64,000 nt of DNA, from NCBI RefSeq assembly GCF_900105395.1, contig NZ_LT629775.1, positions 3,680,001 through 3,744,000 on the forward strand, given 5' to 3'. Position 1 is the stretch's first letter. Each line of letters opens with the position of its first letter. The notes beneath the pieces were generated by a model. The model saw only the letters and a program-made list of their open reading frames with translations. It ran no database searches and was not told the origin of the DNA. Below are positions 29,866 to 39,737 of this stretch, piece by piece. The stretch is from Streptomyces sp. TLI_053 (GTDB taxonomy: Bacteria; Actinomycetota; Actinomycetes; Streptomycetales; Streptomycetaceae). Position numbers and translations under genes: made by a program.

Positions 29866-32100
29866 TCAGCCCTTCTCCATGTAGGCCGCGCGGTCCTCGT
29901 CCAGCAGGCTGGCCAGGGCCGTGCGCAGGTCCGGATGGGCGGTGAGGTCCGGGTCCTCGGCGACCAGCCGGGTGGCCTCGGCCCGGGCGGTCACGATGAC
30001 CTCCTCGTCCTCCAGCACCGAGAGCACCTTGAGCGAGGACTTCACCCCGGACTGCGCCTGGCCCAGCACATCGCCCTCGCGGCGCTGTTCGAGGTCGATC
30101 CGGGACAGCCGGAAGCCGTCCAGGGTGTCCGCCACCGCGTCCAGCCGGGCCCGGGCGGGGCCGGCCGCCGGCATGTCGGTGACCAGCAGGCAGAGCCCGG
30201 GGGCGGACCCGCGCCCGACCCGGCCGCGCAGCTGGTGCAGCTGGGAGACGCCGAACCGGTCCGCGTCCATGATCACCATCGCGGTGGAGTTCGGCACGTT
30301 GACGCCGACCTCGATCACCGTGGTGGCGACCAGGACGTCCACCTGGCCGGCCGCGAACCGGCGCATCACCTCGTCCTTGGCCTCCGGTGCCAGGCGGCCG
30401 TGCAGGATCTCCACCCGCAGCCCGGCCAGCGGGCCCGCCACCAGCTTGGCGGTGGTCTCCACCACGGACAGCGGGGGCCGCCGGTCGCCGTCGGCCGCCG
30501 CGCCCTCGTCCGGCGCGTCGTCGAGCAGCTCCTCGAGGTCCTCCACCGGCCGCCGCCCGCGCTTGGCGCCCTTCGCCGGCTCCGGCTCCTCGTCGCCGAT
30601 CCGGGGGCAGACCACGTACGCCTGGTGGCCCTTGGCCACCTCCTCGCGGACCCGCTCCCAGGCCCGGGTCAGGAAGTTGGGCTTCTCCACGGCCGGCACC
30701 ACATGGGTGGAGATGGGCGAGCGCCCGGCCGGCAGCTGGTCCAGGACCGAGGTCTCGAGGTCCCCGAAGACGGTCATCGCGACCGTGCGCGGGATCGGGG
30801 TGGCCGTCATCACCAGCAGGTGCGGCGGCTGCTCGCCCTTGGCCCGCAGCGCGTCCCGCTGCTCGACGCCGAACCGGTGCTGCTCGTCGACCACGACCAG
30901 GCCGAGGTCCTGGAACTGCACCTTGTCCTCGATCAGGGCGTGGGTGCCGATCGCGATGCCGGCGTCCCCGCAGGCCATGTCGAGCAGCACCTGCCGCCGG
31001 GCCGGCACCCCCATCGACCCGGTGAGCAGCGCGACCCGGGTGCCCAGGTCGGAGCCGCCGAGCAGGCCGCCCTCGGCGAGGTCGCCCATCATCTCCACGA
31101 TCGACCGGTGGTGCTGCTGGGCCAGCACCTCGGTGGGCGCGAGCAGCACCGCCTGCCCGCCCGCGTCGACCACGGCCAGCATGGCCCGCAGCGCCACGAG
31201 GGTCTTCCCGGAGCCGACCTCGCCCTGGAGCAGCCGGTGCATGGGGTGCTCGCCCGCCAGGTCGGCGGCGATCTCGGCGGAGACCTTCCGCTGGCCCTCG
31301 GTGAGGGTGAACGGCAGCCGGGCGTCGAAGGCGTCCAGCAGGCCGCCGGGGCGAGGCACCCGCGGTTTGGCGGGCAGCGCGGAGTCGGCGGCCCGGCGCC
31401 GGGCGAGGGCGACCTGGAGGACGAAGGCCTCGTCCCAGCGGAGCCGCTCCTGGGCGCGCTCGCGGTCGGCCTGGCTCCGCGGGCGGTGGATCAGCTCGAG
31501 CGCCTCGGGCAGCGCGATCAGGCCGTGCCGCTCGCGGAGTTCGGCGGGCAGCGGCTCTCCGACGTCGGACACGTGCTTGGTGAGCGCCGTCTCCACGCAG
31601 AGCGCGAGCTTCCAGCTGGGCATCTGGGCACTGGCCGGGTAGACCGGGATCAGCCGGCCGGCGAACCTGGCCGCGGCGCCGTCGCCGTCCGTGTCGTCGA
31701 GCAGCTGGTAGTCGGGGGAGGCCAGCTGGCGGGCCCGGTTGAACACCCCGACCTTGCCCGCGAACAGGCCCTGGGTGCCCGGTCGCAGCTCCTTCTGCCG
31801 CCAGCCCTGGTTGAAGAAGACCAGCGTGAGCCGGCTGCGGCCGTCGGTGACCACCACCTCCAGCCGGTCGCCCTTGCGGCCGCGGAACGGGATCAGGGTG
31901 ACCTTGTCGATCCGCGCCAGCACGGTGACGTGCTCGTCGACCTCCAGCTCGTCCAGACTGGTGAGCTGGCCCCGCTCGACGTAGCGGCGCGGATAGTGGT
32001 GCAGCAGGTCCCCGACCGTGCGCAGCTTGAGACTGTCGGCGAGCACCTTGGCGGTCCGGTCGCCGACGAGCTTGGTCAGTGGTTCATCGAGAGCGCCCAT
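29866..32100 (-). CDS. recG: ATP-dependent DNA helicase RecG
   Basis: Branch-migration helicase that remodels stalled forks and recombination intermediates. The 744-aa protein has the N-terminal wedge/OB domain (LTSLDELEVDEHVTVLARID), helicase motif I GEVGSGKTLVALRAM, the DEQH box (VVVDEQHRFGVEQR), a TATPIPRT motif III and the C-terminal LRGRVGRGS motif VI. An acidic Gly/Glu insert (about 520-560) is typical of actinobacteria. ATG at 32100 (MGALDEPLTKLVGDRTAK). The DAK2-type gene starts its stop 52 bases upstream; both run leftward and may share a transcript. Confidence 0.96.
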   Translation of the reverse strand: MGALDEPLTKLVGDRTAKVLADSLKLRTVGDLLHHYPRRYVERGQLTSLDELEVDEHVTVLARIDKVTLIPFRGRKGDRLEVVVTDGRSRLTLVFFNQGWRQKELRPGTQGLFAGKVGVFNRARQLASPDYQLLDDTDGDGAAARFAGRLIPVYPASAQMPSWKLALCVETALTKHVSDVGEPLPAELRERHGLIALPEALELIHRPRSQADRERAQERLRWDEAFVLQVALARRRAADSALPAKPRVPRPGGLLDAFDARLPFTLTEGQRKVSAEIAADLAGEHPMHRLLQGEVGSGKTLVALRAMLAVVDAGGQAVLLAPTEVLAQQHHRSIVEMMGDLAEGGLLGGSDLGTRVALLTGSMGVPARRQVLLDMACGDAGIAIGTHALIEDKVQFQDLGLVVVDEQHRFGVEQRDALRAKGEQPPHLLVMTATPIPRTVAMTVFGDLETSVLDQLPAGRSPISTHVVPAVEKPNFLTRAWERVREEVAKGHQAYVVCPRIGDEEPEPAKGAKRGRRPVEDLEELLDDAPDEGAAADGDRRPPLSVVETTAKLVAGPLAGLRVEILHGRLAPEAKDEVMRRFAAGQVDVLVATTVIEVGVNVPNSTAMVIMDADRFGVSQLHQLRGRVGRGSAPGLCLLVTDMPAAGPARARLDAVADTLDGFRLSRIDLEQRREGDVLGQAQSGVKSSLKVLSVLEDEEVIVTARAEATRLVAEDPDLTAHPDLRTALASLLDEDRAAYMEKG

Positions 32101-32152
32101 CAGGCCCCTGTCTACACCACCGGACCGACATTGCGGCCCGCACACCGCCCGG

Positions 32153-33784
32153 TCACTCGACGCCGATGAGCAGCGGCGCCGACTCCTGGCCACCGTGGAA
32201 GACCACCGCGTCCACCTCCGGACGGCTGTGCCGGGCGTGGGCGACCAGCTGCTCGGCGAGACCCTCGGGGGCGTTCTCGCCGAGGATCAGGGTGACCAGC
32301 TCGCCGCCGCCGCCGAGCATCCGGTCCAGCACGCTCGCGCCGACCGCGGCCAGTCCGGCTCCGATCACCGCGACGTCCCCGTCGATCAGCCCGAGCACGT
32401 CACCGGCCTGGCAGACCCCGGCCATGGTCCAGGACTCGCCCTCGGCAACGGCCAGTTCGGCGTACCGGGTGGCACCGGCCGCCGAGGTCATCGCGACCAC
32501 GTCCTCGTCGAAGCGCCGGCCGGCCTCGTGCACGGCGAGCGCGGCCAGTCCCTGGACCGGCGAGCGGGTGGGCAGCACCGCGATCCGCACCCCCTCCTCG
32601 CGCAGCTGGTCGGCGGCGGCCCCGGCGGCGGCCCGCAGCTCGGGGTCGTTGAGCAGCAGCACCACCTCGCGGGCGGCGGCGCGGCGCACGGCGGCGGTGA
32701 GTTCGGCGCTGGCCGGCGGGCGGCCGGGCTCGGCGTGCAGCACGACCGCGCCGGCCTGCTCGCAGAGTTCGGCGAGGCCCGCGCCGGAGACCACCGACAG
32801 CACCGCGCGGGCCGGCCGCTCGGGCTCGTCCCGGCCGGCCGCGGCACCGGAACGGGCGGCGGCCTCGGCGAAGTGGGTGATCCGGATCTGGTGCGGGCGC
32901 CCGGCCCCGAGCCCGGCCTCGACGGCGGCGCCCGCGTCGTCGACGTGGACGTGCACGTTCCACAGGCCGTCGCCGCCGCCGACCACCAGCGAGTCCCCGA
33001 GCCCGGCGAGCCGTTCGCGCAGCGCGGGCAGCGCCTCGTCGGGCGCGTCCAGCAGGTAGATCACCTCGAAGGCGGGGTGGCCGGGGCCGGGCGGGCGCAC
33101 GTGGAGCTCGCAGCCGCCCAGCGGCCGGAGGTCGTCGCGCAGCGCGACCGGGCCCATCGGCTGGTGGCCGGCGACCGCGTCGGCGAGCGCCCCGAGGACG
33201 GCGACCAGGCCCCGGCCGCCGGCGTCCACCACGCCGTTCTCGGCGAGCACGGCGAGCTGCTGGGGGGTGTGCCGCAGGGCCTCCCGGGCGGCCCGGTGGG
33301 CGGCCTCGGCGACCTGGCCGAGGCCGTCGCCGGCCCGGGCGGCCTCCCGGGCGGCGATCCGGGCGACGGTCAGCAGGGTGCCCTCGACCGGTTCGGCGAC
33401 CGCCTGGTAGGCGGAGTCGGCGGCCCGCTGGAGGGCGGCCCGCAGCTGGTCGGCGCCGCCGCCCTGGGCGAGGGTCTCGGCGGTGCCGCGCAGCCACTGG
33501 GCGAGGATCACGCCGGAGTTGCCGCGGGCGCCGACGAGGGCGCCGCGGGCCATCGCCCGGGCGGTCTCCGCCAGGCCGGGCGCCGGACCGGTGCCCGGTT
33601 CGGCGAAGCGGCTCTCGACCGCGGCGGCGGCGGACTCCACGGTCAGGTACAGGTTGGTGCCGGTGTCGCCGTCCGGGACGGGGTAGACGTTGAGTGCGTC
33701 GATCTCCTCGCGGGCCTGGCCGAGCGCCCGCAGCGCCAGTTGGCACCAGCTGCGCACGGCCGGGGCGTCGAGCGTGTGCAGCAC
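32153..33784 (-). CDS. DAK2 domain protein, FakA/YloV-like
   Basis: A 543-aa protein with an N-terminal DhaL/DAK2 nucleotide-binding domain (NVYPVPDGDTGTNL with the metal-binding aspartates; GARGNSGVILAQWLRG) and a C-terminal region like that of FakA/YloV, the ATP-binding subunit of bacterial fatty-acid kinases. In other bacteria FakA works with a DegV-type FakB that carries the fatty acid; no FakB gene is in this window. GTG at 33784 is chosen because GGAGGAGA lies directly upstream. The yloV-recG adjacency is widespread in Gram-positives. Confidence 0.85.
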   Translation of the reverse strand: MLHTLDAPAVRSWCQLALRALGQAREEIDALNVYPVPDGDTGTNLYLTVESAAAAVESRFAEPGTGPAPGLAETARAMARGALVGARGNSGVILAQWLRGTAETLAQGGGADQLRAALQRAADSAYQAVAEPVEGTLLTVARIAAREAARAGDGLGQVAEAAHRAAREALRHTPQQLAVLAENGVVDAGGRGLVAVLGALADAVAGHQPMGPVALRDDLRPLGGCELHVRPPGPGHPAFEVIYLLDAPDEALPALRERLAGLGDSLVVGGGDGLWNVHVHVDDAGAAVEAGLGAGRPHQIRITHFAEAAARSGAAAGRDEPERPARAVLSVVSGAGLAELCEQAGAVVLHAEPGRPPASAELTAAVRRAAAREVVLLLNDPELRAAAGAAADQLREEGVRIAVLPTRSPVQGLAALAVHEAGRRFDEDVVAMTSAAGATRYAELAVAEGESWTMAGVCQAGDVLGLIDGDVAVIGAGLAAVGASVLDRMLGGGGELVTLILGENAPEGLAEQLVAHARHSRPEVDAVVFHGGQESAPLLIGVE

Positions 33785-33918
33785 CAGGTCTCCTCCGGAG
33801 TGGGACGCCGTGATGGCCTGAGGGTGAACGGCGAGGGGTGGTACGGGCAGGTTATCGGGGCCCGGACGGCGGCGGCGGACACGGCGGCCGGAGCGATCAC
33901 CCGGCCGGTCATGGTAGT

Positions 33919-33948
33919 TTCGTCGAACGGAAGCAAGCGTTGTATGCT
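33919..33948 (+). promoter_or_regulatory. Candidate rpmB promoter
   Basis: TTCGTC (33919-33924) and TATGCT (33943-33948) are 18 bases apart, about 120 bases before the rpmB start. The -35 is poor. Confidence 0.35.
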
Positions 33949-34067
33949 CTTCCGGTTGCCTGGAACAATTCCGGGCTCTCCCCTTGGTCCGGTTCGGTTC
34001 ACGTGAGTGCTCCGCTGGTCCGGCGGGTTGTCTCACGTAAATGATCTGAAGTCTTGGAGTGACTCCT

Positions 34068-34253
34068 GTGGCTGCCAACTGCGACGTCTGCGGCAAGGGG
34101 CCGGGCTTCGGCAACAGCATCTCCCACTCGCACCGCCGTACCCCCCGTCGCTGGAACCCCAACATCCAGACGGTGCGCGCTGTGGTTGGGCGGACGCCGA
34201 AGCGGCTCAACGTCTGCACCTCGTGCATCAAGGCCGGTAAGGTCTCGCGCTGA
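34068..34253 (+). CDS. rpmB: 50S ribosomal protein L28
   Basis: A 61-aa ribosomal protein with [20 protein letters not shown] at the start and two CxxC pairs (CDVC, CTSC), so the zinc-binding C+ form. The GTG at 34068 has GGAG eight bases upstream; an in-frame GTG nine bases earlier is less likely. A terminator with a T-rich tail follows. It stands alone, divergent from the DAK2 gene and convergent with thiD. Confidence 0.96.
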   Translation: MAANCDVCGKGPGFGNSISHSHRRTPRRWNPNIQTVRAVVGRTPKRLNVCTSCIKAGKVSR

Positions 34254-34284
34254 CGCGCAGACCGGTATGCCGGTCCTCCAGTGA

Positions 34285-34316
34285 GTCGGTTCATCCCCGG
34301 GTGAACCGGCTTTCTG
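34285..34316 (+). terminator. Rho-independent terminator of rpmB
   Basis: A 12-bp stem with two G-U pairs (34285-34296 with 34299-34310) is followed by TTTCTGTTGTT, one of the few classical T-tailed terminators here. Confidence 0.8.
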
Positions 34317-34389
34317 TTGTTCCGGTATCCGACCGACCTGATGTGGGCGGGCCCTCGGGCCCGCCCACAGGCATGTCCGGGGGCGGCGG

Positions 34390-35187
<798 letters not shown>

Positions 35188-35205
35188 GGCCCCCAACCTA
35201 CGCGG

Positions 35206-36231
35206 TCAGAGCACGGCCTCCGACTCCGCCCAGCGTTCCTCGGGGACGGTCTTGAGCCGGGTCACCGCGTCGGCGATCGGCACCAGCCGGATGTCGCCCC
35301 GGCGCAGCGCGGTGAAGTGGCCGAACTCGCCCCGGTGGACGGCCTCCACGGCGTGCCAGCCGAAGCGGGTGGCGAGGACGCGGTCGCGGGCGGTCGGGGT
35401 GCCGCCGCGCTGGACGTGGCCGAGGATGACCGGGCGGGCCTCCTTGCCGAGCAGGTTCTCCAGTTCGTGGGCGAGGCGGTTGCCGATCCCGCCGAAGGTG
35501 CGGTGCCCGAACCGGTCGACCTCGCCGTGGTCGAAGCGCATGGTGCCGGGCATCGGGGAGGCCCCCTCGGCGACCGCGATGATGGCGAACTTCTTGCCCC
35601 GGGCGAAGCGGTCCTCGACCATCCGGGCCACCCCCTCGATGTCGAACGGCTTCTCGGGGATCAGGATCCCGTGCGCACCGCCCGCCATGCCGGCCGTGAG
35701 GGTGATCCAGCCGGTGTGCCGCCCCATCAGCTCGACGACCATCACCCGCTGGTGCGATTCCGCGGTGGTCTTGAGCCGGTCGATCGCCTCGGTCGCGACG
35801 TGCACGGCGGTGTCGAAGCCGAAGGTGACGTCGGTGGCGTCGATGTCGTTGTCGATGGTCTTCGGGACGCCGACCACCGGGAGTCCGGCCTCGCTGAACA
35901 GCCGGGCGGCGGTGAGGGTGCCCTCGCCGCCGATCGCGATCAGCGCGTCGATGCCGATGTCCCGGGCGAGGGTCTTGGCGTTCTCCACCGCCCAGGCGAT
36001 CCGCTCGCGCTGCACCCGGGCCGAGCCGAGGACGGTACCGCCGAGGGTGAGCAGACCGGTGACGTCGTCGTGCGAGACCGGGCGGGTGCGGCCCTCGATC
36101 AGCCCGAGGAAGCCGTCCTCGATGCCGACGATCTCGTCGCCGTGCACATCGGTGCCGCGGTGCACCACGGAGCGGATCACCGCGTTCAGGCCGGGGCAGT
36201 CGCCGCCGCTGGTCAGGACTCCGATGCGCAT
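35206..36231 (-). CDS. pfkA: 6-phosphofructokinase
   Basis: Phosphorylates fructose 6-phosphate in glycolysis. The 341-aa protein has [20 protein letters not shown], the phosphoryl-donor region [11 protein letters not shown] and the substrate site PKTIDNDI with the catalytic aspartate, plus MGRHTGW and EGASP motifs. At the donor-specificity positions it has Gly104 (ATP-like) and Lys124 (PPi-like), a mixed pattern that has been noted for actinomycete enzymes; ATP use is most likely. ATG at 36231. Two DasR-type palindromes stand 22-52 bases upstream, linking expression to N-acetylglucosamine/aminosugar status. The gene ends 18 bases before thiD's start. Confidence 0.95.
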   Translation of the reverse strand: MRIGVLTSGGDCPGLNAVIRSVVHRGTDVHGDEIVGIEDGFLGLIEGRTRPVSHDDVTGLLTLGGTVLGSARVQRERIAWAVENAKTLARDIGIDALIAIGGEGTLTAARLFSEAGLPVVGVPKTIDNDIDATDVTFGFDTAVHVATEAIDRLKTTAESHQRVMVVELMGRHTGWITLTAGMAGGAHGILIPEKPFDIEGVARMVEDRFARGKKFAIIAVAEGASPMPGTMRFDHGEVDRFGHRTFGGIGNRLAHELENLLGKEARPVILGHVQRGGTPTARDRVLATRFGWHAVEAVHRGEFGHFTALRRGDIRLVPIADAVTRLKTVPEERWAESEAVL

Positions 36232-36252
36232 GCCGGTGGCTCTCCCGCTCCA

Positions 36253-36283
36253 AGTGGTTCAGACCACAGTGGTCCAGACCACT
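36253..36283 (-). promoter_or_regulatory. Tandem DasR-type (dre) operators upstream of pfkA
   Basis: Two 16-bp near-palindromes share one base: AGTGGTTCAGACCACA (36253-36268) and AGTGGTCCAGACCACT (36268-36283). The second matches the DasR consensus AGTGGTCTAGACCACT at 15 of 16 positions. DasR is the GlcNAc-responsive GntR regulator of streptomycetes; binding is inferred from the match. Confidence 0.8.
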
Positions 36284-36461
36284 CATGTCAGAACGGGTGG
36301 CCGGGCTGTGGGTCAAGCCTACGCACTCACCCCGCCGGGGGCCGGTTCGCACGAGCGCCCGGGAGCGTCGCGCGCCCCCGTCGCGCGCCCCCGCGGCACC
36401 CCGGCCGGGCGTCAACCACCGGCCTCCGCCGCCCCGTTCCCGGCCCACGGCCCCGGACCGG

Positions 36462-37427
36462 TCACTCCGAGAAGTGGTCCCAGCCGCCGACCCGGTCCCA
36501 GGCCTCGCCGTCCACCGTCACCCGGCCGCCCCTGGCCGCCCGCGAACGGCCGACGACCTCGCCCACCACCCGCCAGCGGGCGGGCAGTTGGACCCCGCGC
36601 GGGAAGGTCGCCACGATCGCGTGGTCCTCCCCCCCGGACAGCACCCACACCAGCGGGTCGACCCCGACCGCCTGGCCGATGTCCGCCATCTGCGCGGGCA
36701 CGTCGAAGTCGGCCGCCCGCAGGTCGATGTCCACCCCGCTCGCCAGCGCCACGTGCCCGAGGTCGGCCACCAGCCCGTCGCTCACGTCGATCATCGCGGT
36801 GGCGCCGAGCTCCGCGCCGGACGGCCCCGCGTGGTACGGCGGCTCGGGGCGGCGGTGGGCCTCGACGAAGGCCCGCGGCGAACGGAAGCCCCGCTGCAGC
36901 ACCGTCAGACCCGCCGCCGACCAGCCGAGCCAGCCGGTGACCGCCACCACGTCGCCGACCTGGGCACCGGCGCGCGTCACCGGCGCGCGCCCCTGAAGGT
37001 CCCCGAGCGCCGTGATGGCGAGCGTGATGGTGTCCCCGCGCACCACGTCACCGCCGACCACCGTCGCGCCGGCCACCTGGCACTCGTCGCGCAGCCCGTC
37101 CATCAGCTCGGTGGCCCAGGTGGTCGGCAGGTCCGCCGGCGCGACCAGGCCGAGCAGGATCGCGGTCGGCACCGCGCCCATCGCGGCCACGTCGGCGAGG
37201 TTCTGCGCCGCCGCCTTGCGGCCCACGTCGTACGCGGTGGACCAGTCCCGGCGGAAGTGCCGGTTCTCGATGAGCACATCGGTGGTCGCCACCACCCGGC
37301 CGTCCGGGGCCTTCACCACGGCGGCGTCGTCGCCCGGGCCGAGGTCGACCGCGTCGGTGAGCGGCACCCGGGCGGTCAGCTCCCTGATGAGTCCGAACTC
37401 GCCGAGCTCGCCCACGGTCCCCTGCAT
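36462..37427 (-). CDS. thiL: Thiamine-monophosphate kinase
   Basis: Phosphorylates thiamine monophosphate to the active diphosphate. The 321-aa protein of the PurM/ThiL fold begins [20 protein letters not shown], and has [11 protein letters not shown] and [14 protein letters not shown], the metal and nucleotide sites of the family, plus [11 protein letters not shown] at 37427. It is divergent from the Lrp-domain gene and separated from pfkA by the 230-base gap with the dre sites. Confidence 0.95.
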   Translation of the reverse strand: MQGTVGELGEFGLIRELTARVPLTDAVDLGPGDDAAVVKAPDGRVVATTDVLIENRHFRRDWSTAYDVGRKAAAQNLADVAAMGAVPTAILLGLVAPADLPTTWATELMDGLRDECQVAGATVVGGDVVRGDTITLAITALGDLQGRAPVTRAGAQVGDVVAVTGWLGWSAAGLTVLQRGFRSPRAFVEAHRRPEPPYHAGPSGAELGATAMIDVSDGLVADLGHVALASGVDIDLRAADFDVPAQMADIGQAVGVDPLVWVLSGGEDHAIVATFPRGVQLPARWRVVGEVVGRSRAARGGRVTVDGEAWDRVGGWDHFSE

Positions 37428-37642
37428 CTGCCGTCCTCCCGGTCGCGCCCGGTCGGGCGCCTACGTTCCGCGGCCACGCCGCCTCGCGCGCAGCGTACGC
37501 CCTCCGACGGCGCAGAGGTCTCCCCTCCCCGGCCCACCGGGGGGTAGCGTGGTGATCAGTCTGCCGTGAACCCGTTCGCCACCCGACGCCCGAGCGGGCG
37601 AGCACGGCCGCGATCCCCGTACCCAGCCGCCCGGAGGTCCCC

Positions 37643-37876
37643 GTGGTACAGGCCTACATCCTGATTCAGACCGAGGTCGGCAAGGCCAGCGCCGTCGCCG
37701 AGTCCATCGCCAAGATCCCCGGTGTCCTGCAGGCCGAGGACGTCACCGGACCGTACGACGTGATCGTCCGGGCCGAGGCCGGCACCGTGGACGACCTCGG
37801 CCGGCTGGTCGTCGCCAAGGTCCAGCAGGTCGAGGGCATCACCCGCACCCTGACCTGTCCCGTGGTCCACCTGTAG
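37643..37876 (+). CDS. Stand-alone Lrp/AsnC ligand-binding domain (RAM) protein
   Basis: A 77-aa protein consisting only of the C-terminal RAM domain of Lrp/AsnC regulators (VQAYILIQTEVGKASAVAES, then GPYDVIVRAEAGTVDDLGRL). There is no DNA-binding domain, so it probably binds an amino acid and oligomerises or interacts with full-length Lrp proteins. GTG at 37643 with GGAGG upstream. It is followed 19 bases later by the DUF3515 gene, likely one transcript. Confidence 0.88.
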   Translation: MVQAYILIQTEVGKASAVAESIAKIPGVLQAEDVTGPYDVIVRAEAGTVDDLGRLVVAKVQQVEGITRTLTCPVVHL

Positions 37877-37895
37877 GGCCGCATACCATCGGCGG

Positions 37896-38408
37896 GTGAC
37901 CCGAGAACTCCGCGTCCCCCGCTTCCTGGCGGCACTGCCGGCCCCCGTCCGGTGGCTGGCGGTGCCGACCGCGCTCGCCTGCACCGTCGTGGTGCTGGTC
38001 GGCAGCTGGAGCACGCCCGAGAAGATCGAGACGCCGAACCCGGCCCCCCGGGCCGCCGGCTACTGCCGGGCGCTCGCCGAGGCGCTCCCCCAGGAGCTGT
38101 TCGGCCACCCCCGCAAGGACCCGACCCCCGCCTCGCCGTTCCTGGCCGCCTGGGACAGCTCGCCGAAGGTGGTGCTGCGCTGCGGCGTGGACCGGCCCGA
38201 GGCCCTGAACGGCCCCGCCGCCAAGGACGTCTCGCCGATGATCAACGACGTGACCTGGTGGCCGCAGGAGCTGGGGGACGGCGGCTACCGCTACACCGTC
38301 ACGATGCGCAAGGCCTACGTGGAGCTCACCGTGCCCAAGGGCTCGTTCGCCAACCCGATGGACGTGGTCGCCGCGCTCTCCCCCGTGGTCGCCGCCAACA
38401 TCCCCTGA
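37896..38408 (+). CDS. DUF3515 family membrane-anchored protein
   Basis: A 170-aa actinobacterial protein with a short N-terminal cytoplasmic stretch, a membrane helix (WLAVPTALACTVVVLVGSW, about 20-38) and an extracytoplasmic domain with two cysteines (AGYCRAL, VLRCGVDRP) that may form a disulfide. It fits DUF3515, whose function is unknown. GTG at 37896, 19 bases after the Lrp-domain gene. The ddlA gene converges from the right. Confidence 0.8.
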   Translation: MTRELRVPRFLAALPAPVRWLAVPTALACTVVVLVGSWSTPEKIETPNPAPRAAGYCRALAEALPQELFGHPRKDPTPASPFLAAWDSSPKVVLRCGVDRPEALNGPAAKDVSPMINDVTWWPQELGDGGYRYTVTMRKAYVELTVPKGSFANPMDVVAALSPVVAANIP

Positions 38409-38506
38409 CCCGGCCGGACGGGACGGGACCGGCCCGCACGGGCAGCGGCCCGCACGCGGGCGGCCCCGGCGTCCCGGGACCGCCCCGTCGCACCGTCCGC
38501 GCGGGG

Positions 38507-39649
38507 CTACCGCAGGCCGGTCGAGCGGCGCAGGGCCGCCTGCAGCAGCCGGTCCACCAGCTCCGGGTACGACATCCCGCTCGCCTCCCACATCTTCGGG
38601 TAGGCCGAGATCGGGGTGAAGCCGGGCATCGTGTTGACCTCGTTGACCATCCAGCTGCCGTCGTCCAGCAGGAAGAAGTCCACCCGGGCCAGGCCCTCGC
38701 AGCCGAGCGCCTCGAAGGCCTCGATCGCCTGGCGGCGGATCTCGGCGGTCTCCCCGTCGGTGAGCTCGGCCGGGATCCGGACCTCGGAGGAGTCGATGTA
38801 CTTGGCCTCGAAGTCGTAGAACTCGTAGCCGCCGCCGACCAGCACCTCGGCCGGGACGCTCGCCCGCGGGCCGTCCTCGAACTCCAGCACCGCGCACTCC
38901 AGCTCACGGCCGGAGACACCCGCCTCGATGATCAGCTTGGGGTCGTGGCGACGCGCCTCCTCGATCGCGGCGTCGAGGTCGGAGAGGTCCTTGACCTTGC
39001 TGATGCCGATGCTCGAGCCGGCCCGGCAGGGCTTCACGAACAGCGGCAGACCGAGACCGGCCACCCGCTCGCGCACCGCGGCCCGGCCCTCCTCGGTCTC
39101 CCACTCGCGCGGGCGGACCACGGTGTACCGCCCGACGCCTAGGCCGTGCGAGGCCAGCAGGCGCTTGGTGAACTCCTTGTCCATGCCCGCCGCGCTGGCC
39201 AGCACGCCGTTGCCGACGTACGGCACGCCCGAGAGCTCCAGCAGGCCCTGCAGCGTGCCGTCCTCGCCCCAGGGGCCGTGCAGCAGCGGGAAGACCACGT
39301 CCACCTCGCCGAGCGCCTTGGGGGCGGCACCGGGCTCGCTCCAGACCACCTCGCGGCTGCCCGGGTCGACCGGCAGCGCGACCCGGCCCTCGGTGGACTC
39401 GGCGACGTGCTCGACGTCCGGCAGCCGGCCGTCGGTGATCGCCATCCGGGCCGGCTCGTCGCTGGCCAGCGCCCAGCGGCCCTCGTGGGTGATGCCGATC
39501 GGCAGCACCTCGTACTTGTCGCGGTCGATCGCCCTCAGCACGCTGCCCGCGGTGGAGACCGAGATGGCGTGCTCGGAGCTGCGGCCGCCGAACACGACGG
39601 CGACCCGCGGCTTCGCGGACGGGTTCTGGGAGGTCTGTTCGATGCTCAT
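38507..39649 (-). CDS. ddlA: D-alanine--D-alanine ligase
   Basis: ATP-grasp enzyme that makes the D-Ala-D-Ala dipeptide of peptidoglycan. The 380-aa protein has VAVVFGGRSSEHAISVSTAG, a phosphate-binding loop region (PCRAGSSIGISKV), and the late DFFLLDDGSWMVNEVNTMPG with metal-binding Glu and Asn. ATG at 39649 (MSIEQTSQNPSAKPRV); the longer frame upstream runs into the gpsA terminator. It lies directly upstream of gpsA's unit on the same strand with an 88-base gap on the 5' side. Confidence 0.95.
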   Translation of the reverse strand: MSIEQTSQNPSAKPRVAVVFGGRSSEHAISVSTAGSVLRAIDRDKYEVLPIGITHEGRWALASDEPARMAITDGRLPDVEHVAESTEGRVALPVDPGSREVVWSEPGAAPKALGEVDVVFPLLHGPWGEDGTLQGLLELSGVPYVGNGVLASAAGMDKEFTKRLLASHGLGVGRYTVVRPREWETEEGRAAVRERVAGLGLPLFVKPCRAGSSIGISKVKDLSDLDAAIEEARRHDPKLIIEAGVSGRELECAVLEFEDGPRASVPAEVLVGGGYEFYDFEAKYIDSSEVRIPAELTDGETAEIRRQAIEAFEALGCEGLARVDFFLLDDGSWMVNEVNTMPGFTPISAYPKMWEASGMSYPELVDRLLQAALRRSTGLR

Positions 39650-39708
39650 ATCGCGACAGAGGGTACCCCGAGGCGGGTTTCGGGCCGGTGACCGACCCGA
39701 CCGGGCCC

Positions 39709-39736
39709 GGGCCGGTGCCCGGCCGGGCACCGGCCC
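39709..39736. terminator. Palindrome at the end of gpsA
   Basis: A perfect 28-base palindrome (14-bp arms, 39709-39736) begins one base after the gpsA stop codon on the minus strand. Confidence 0.7.
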
Positions 39737-39737
39737 G

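Noticed and set aside
33999..34040. L28 leader regulatory hairpin (ACGTGAG/CTCACGT)
   Set aside because: Only 7 bp with a 24-base spacer; too weak to claim without conservation data.
35188..35205. TPP riboswitch before thiD
   Set aside because: The gap to pfkA is only 18 bases and cannot hold one.
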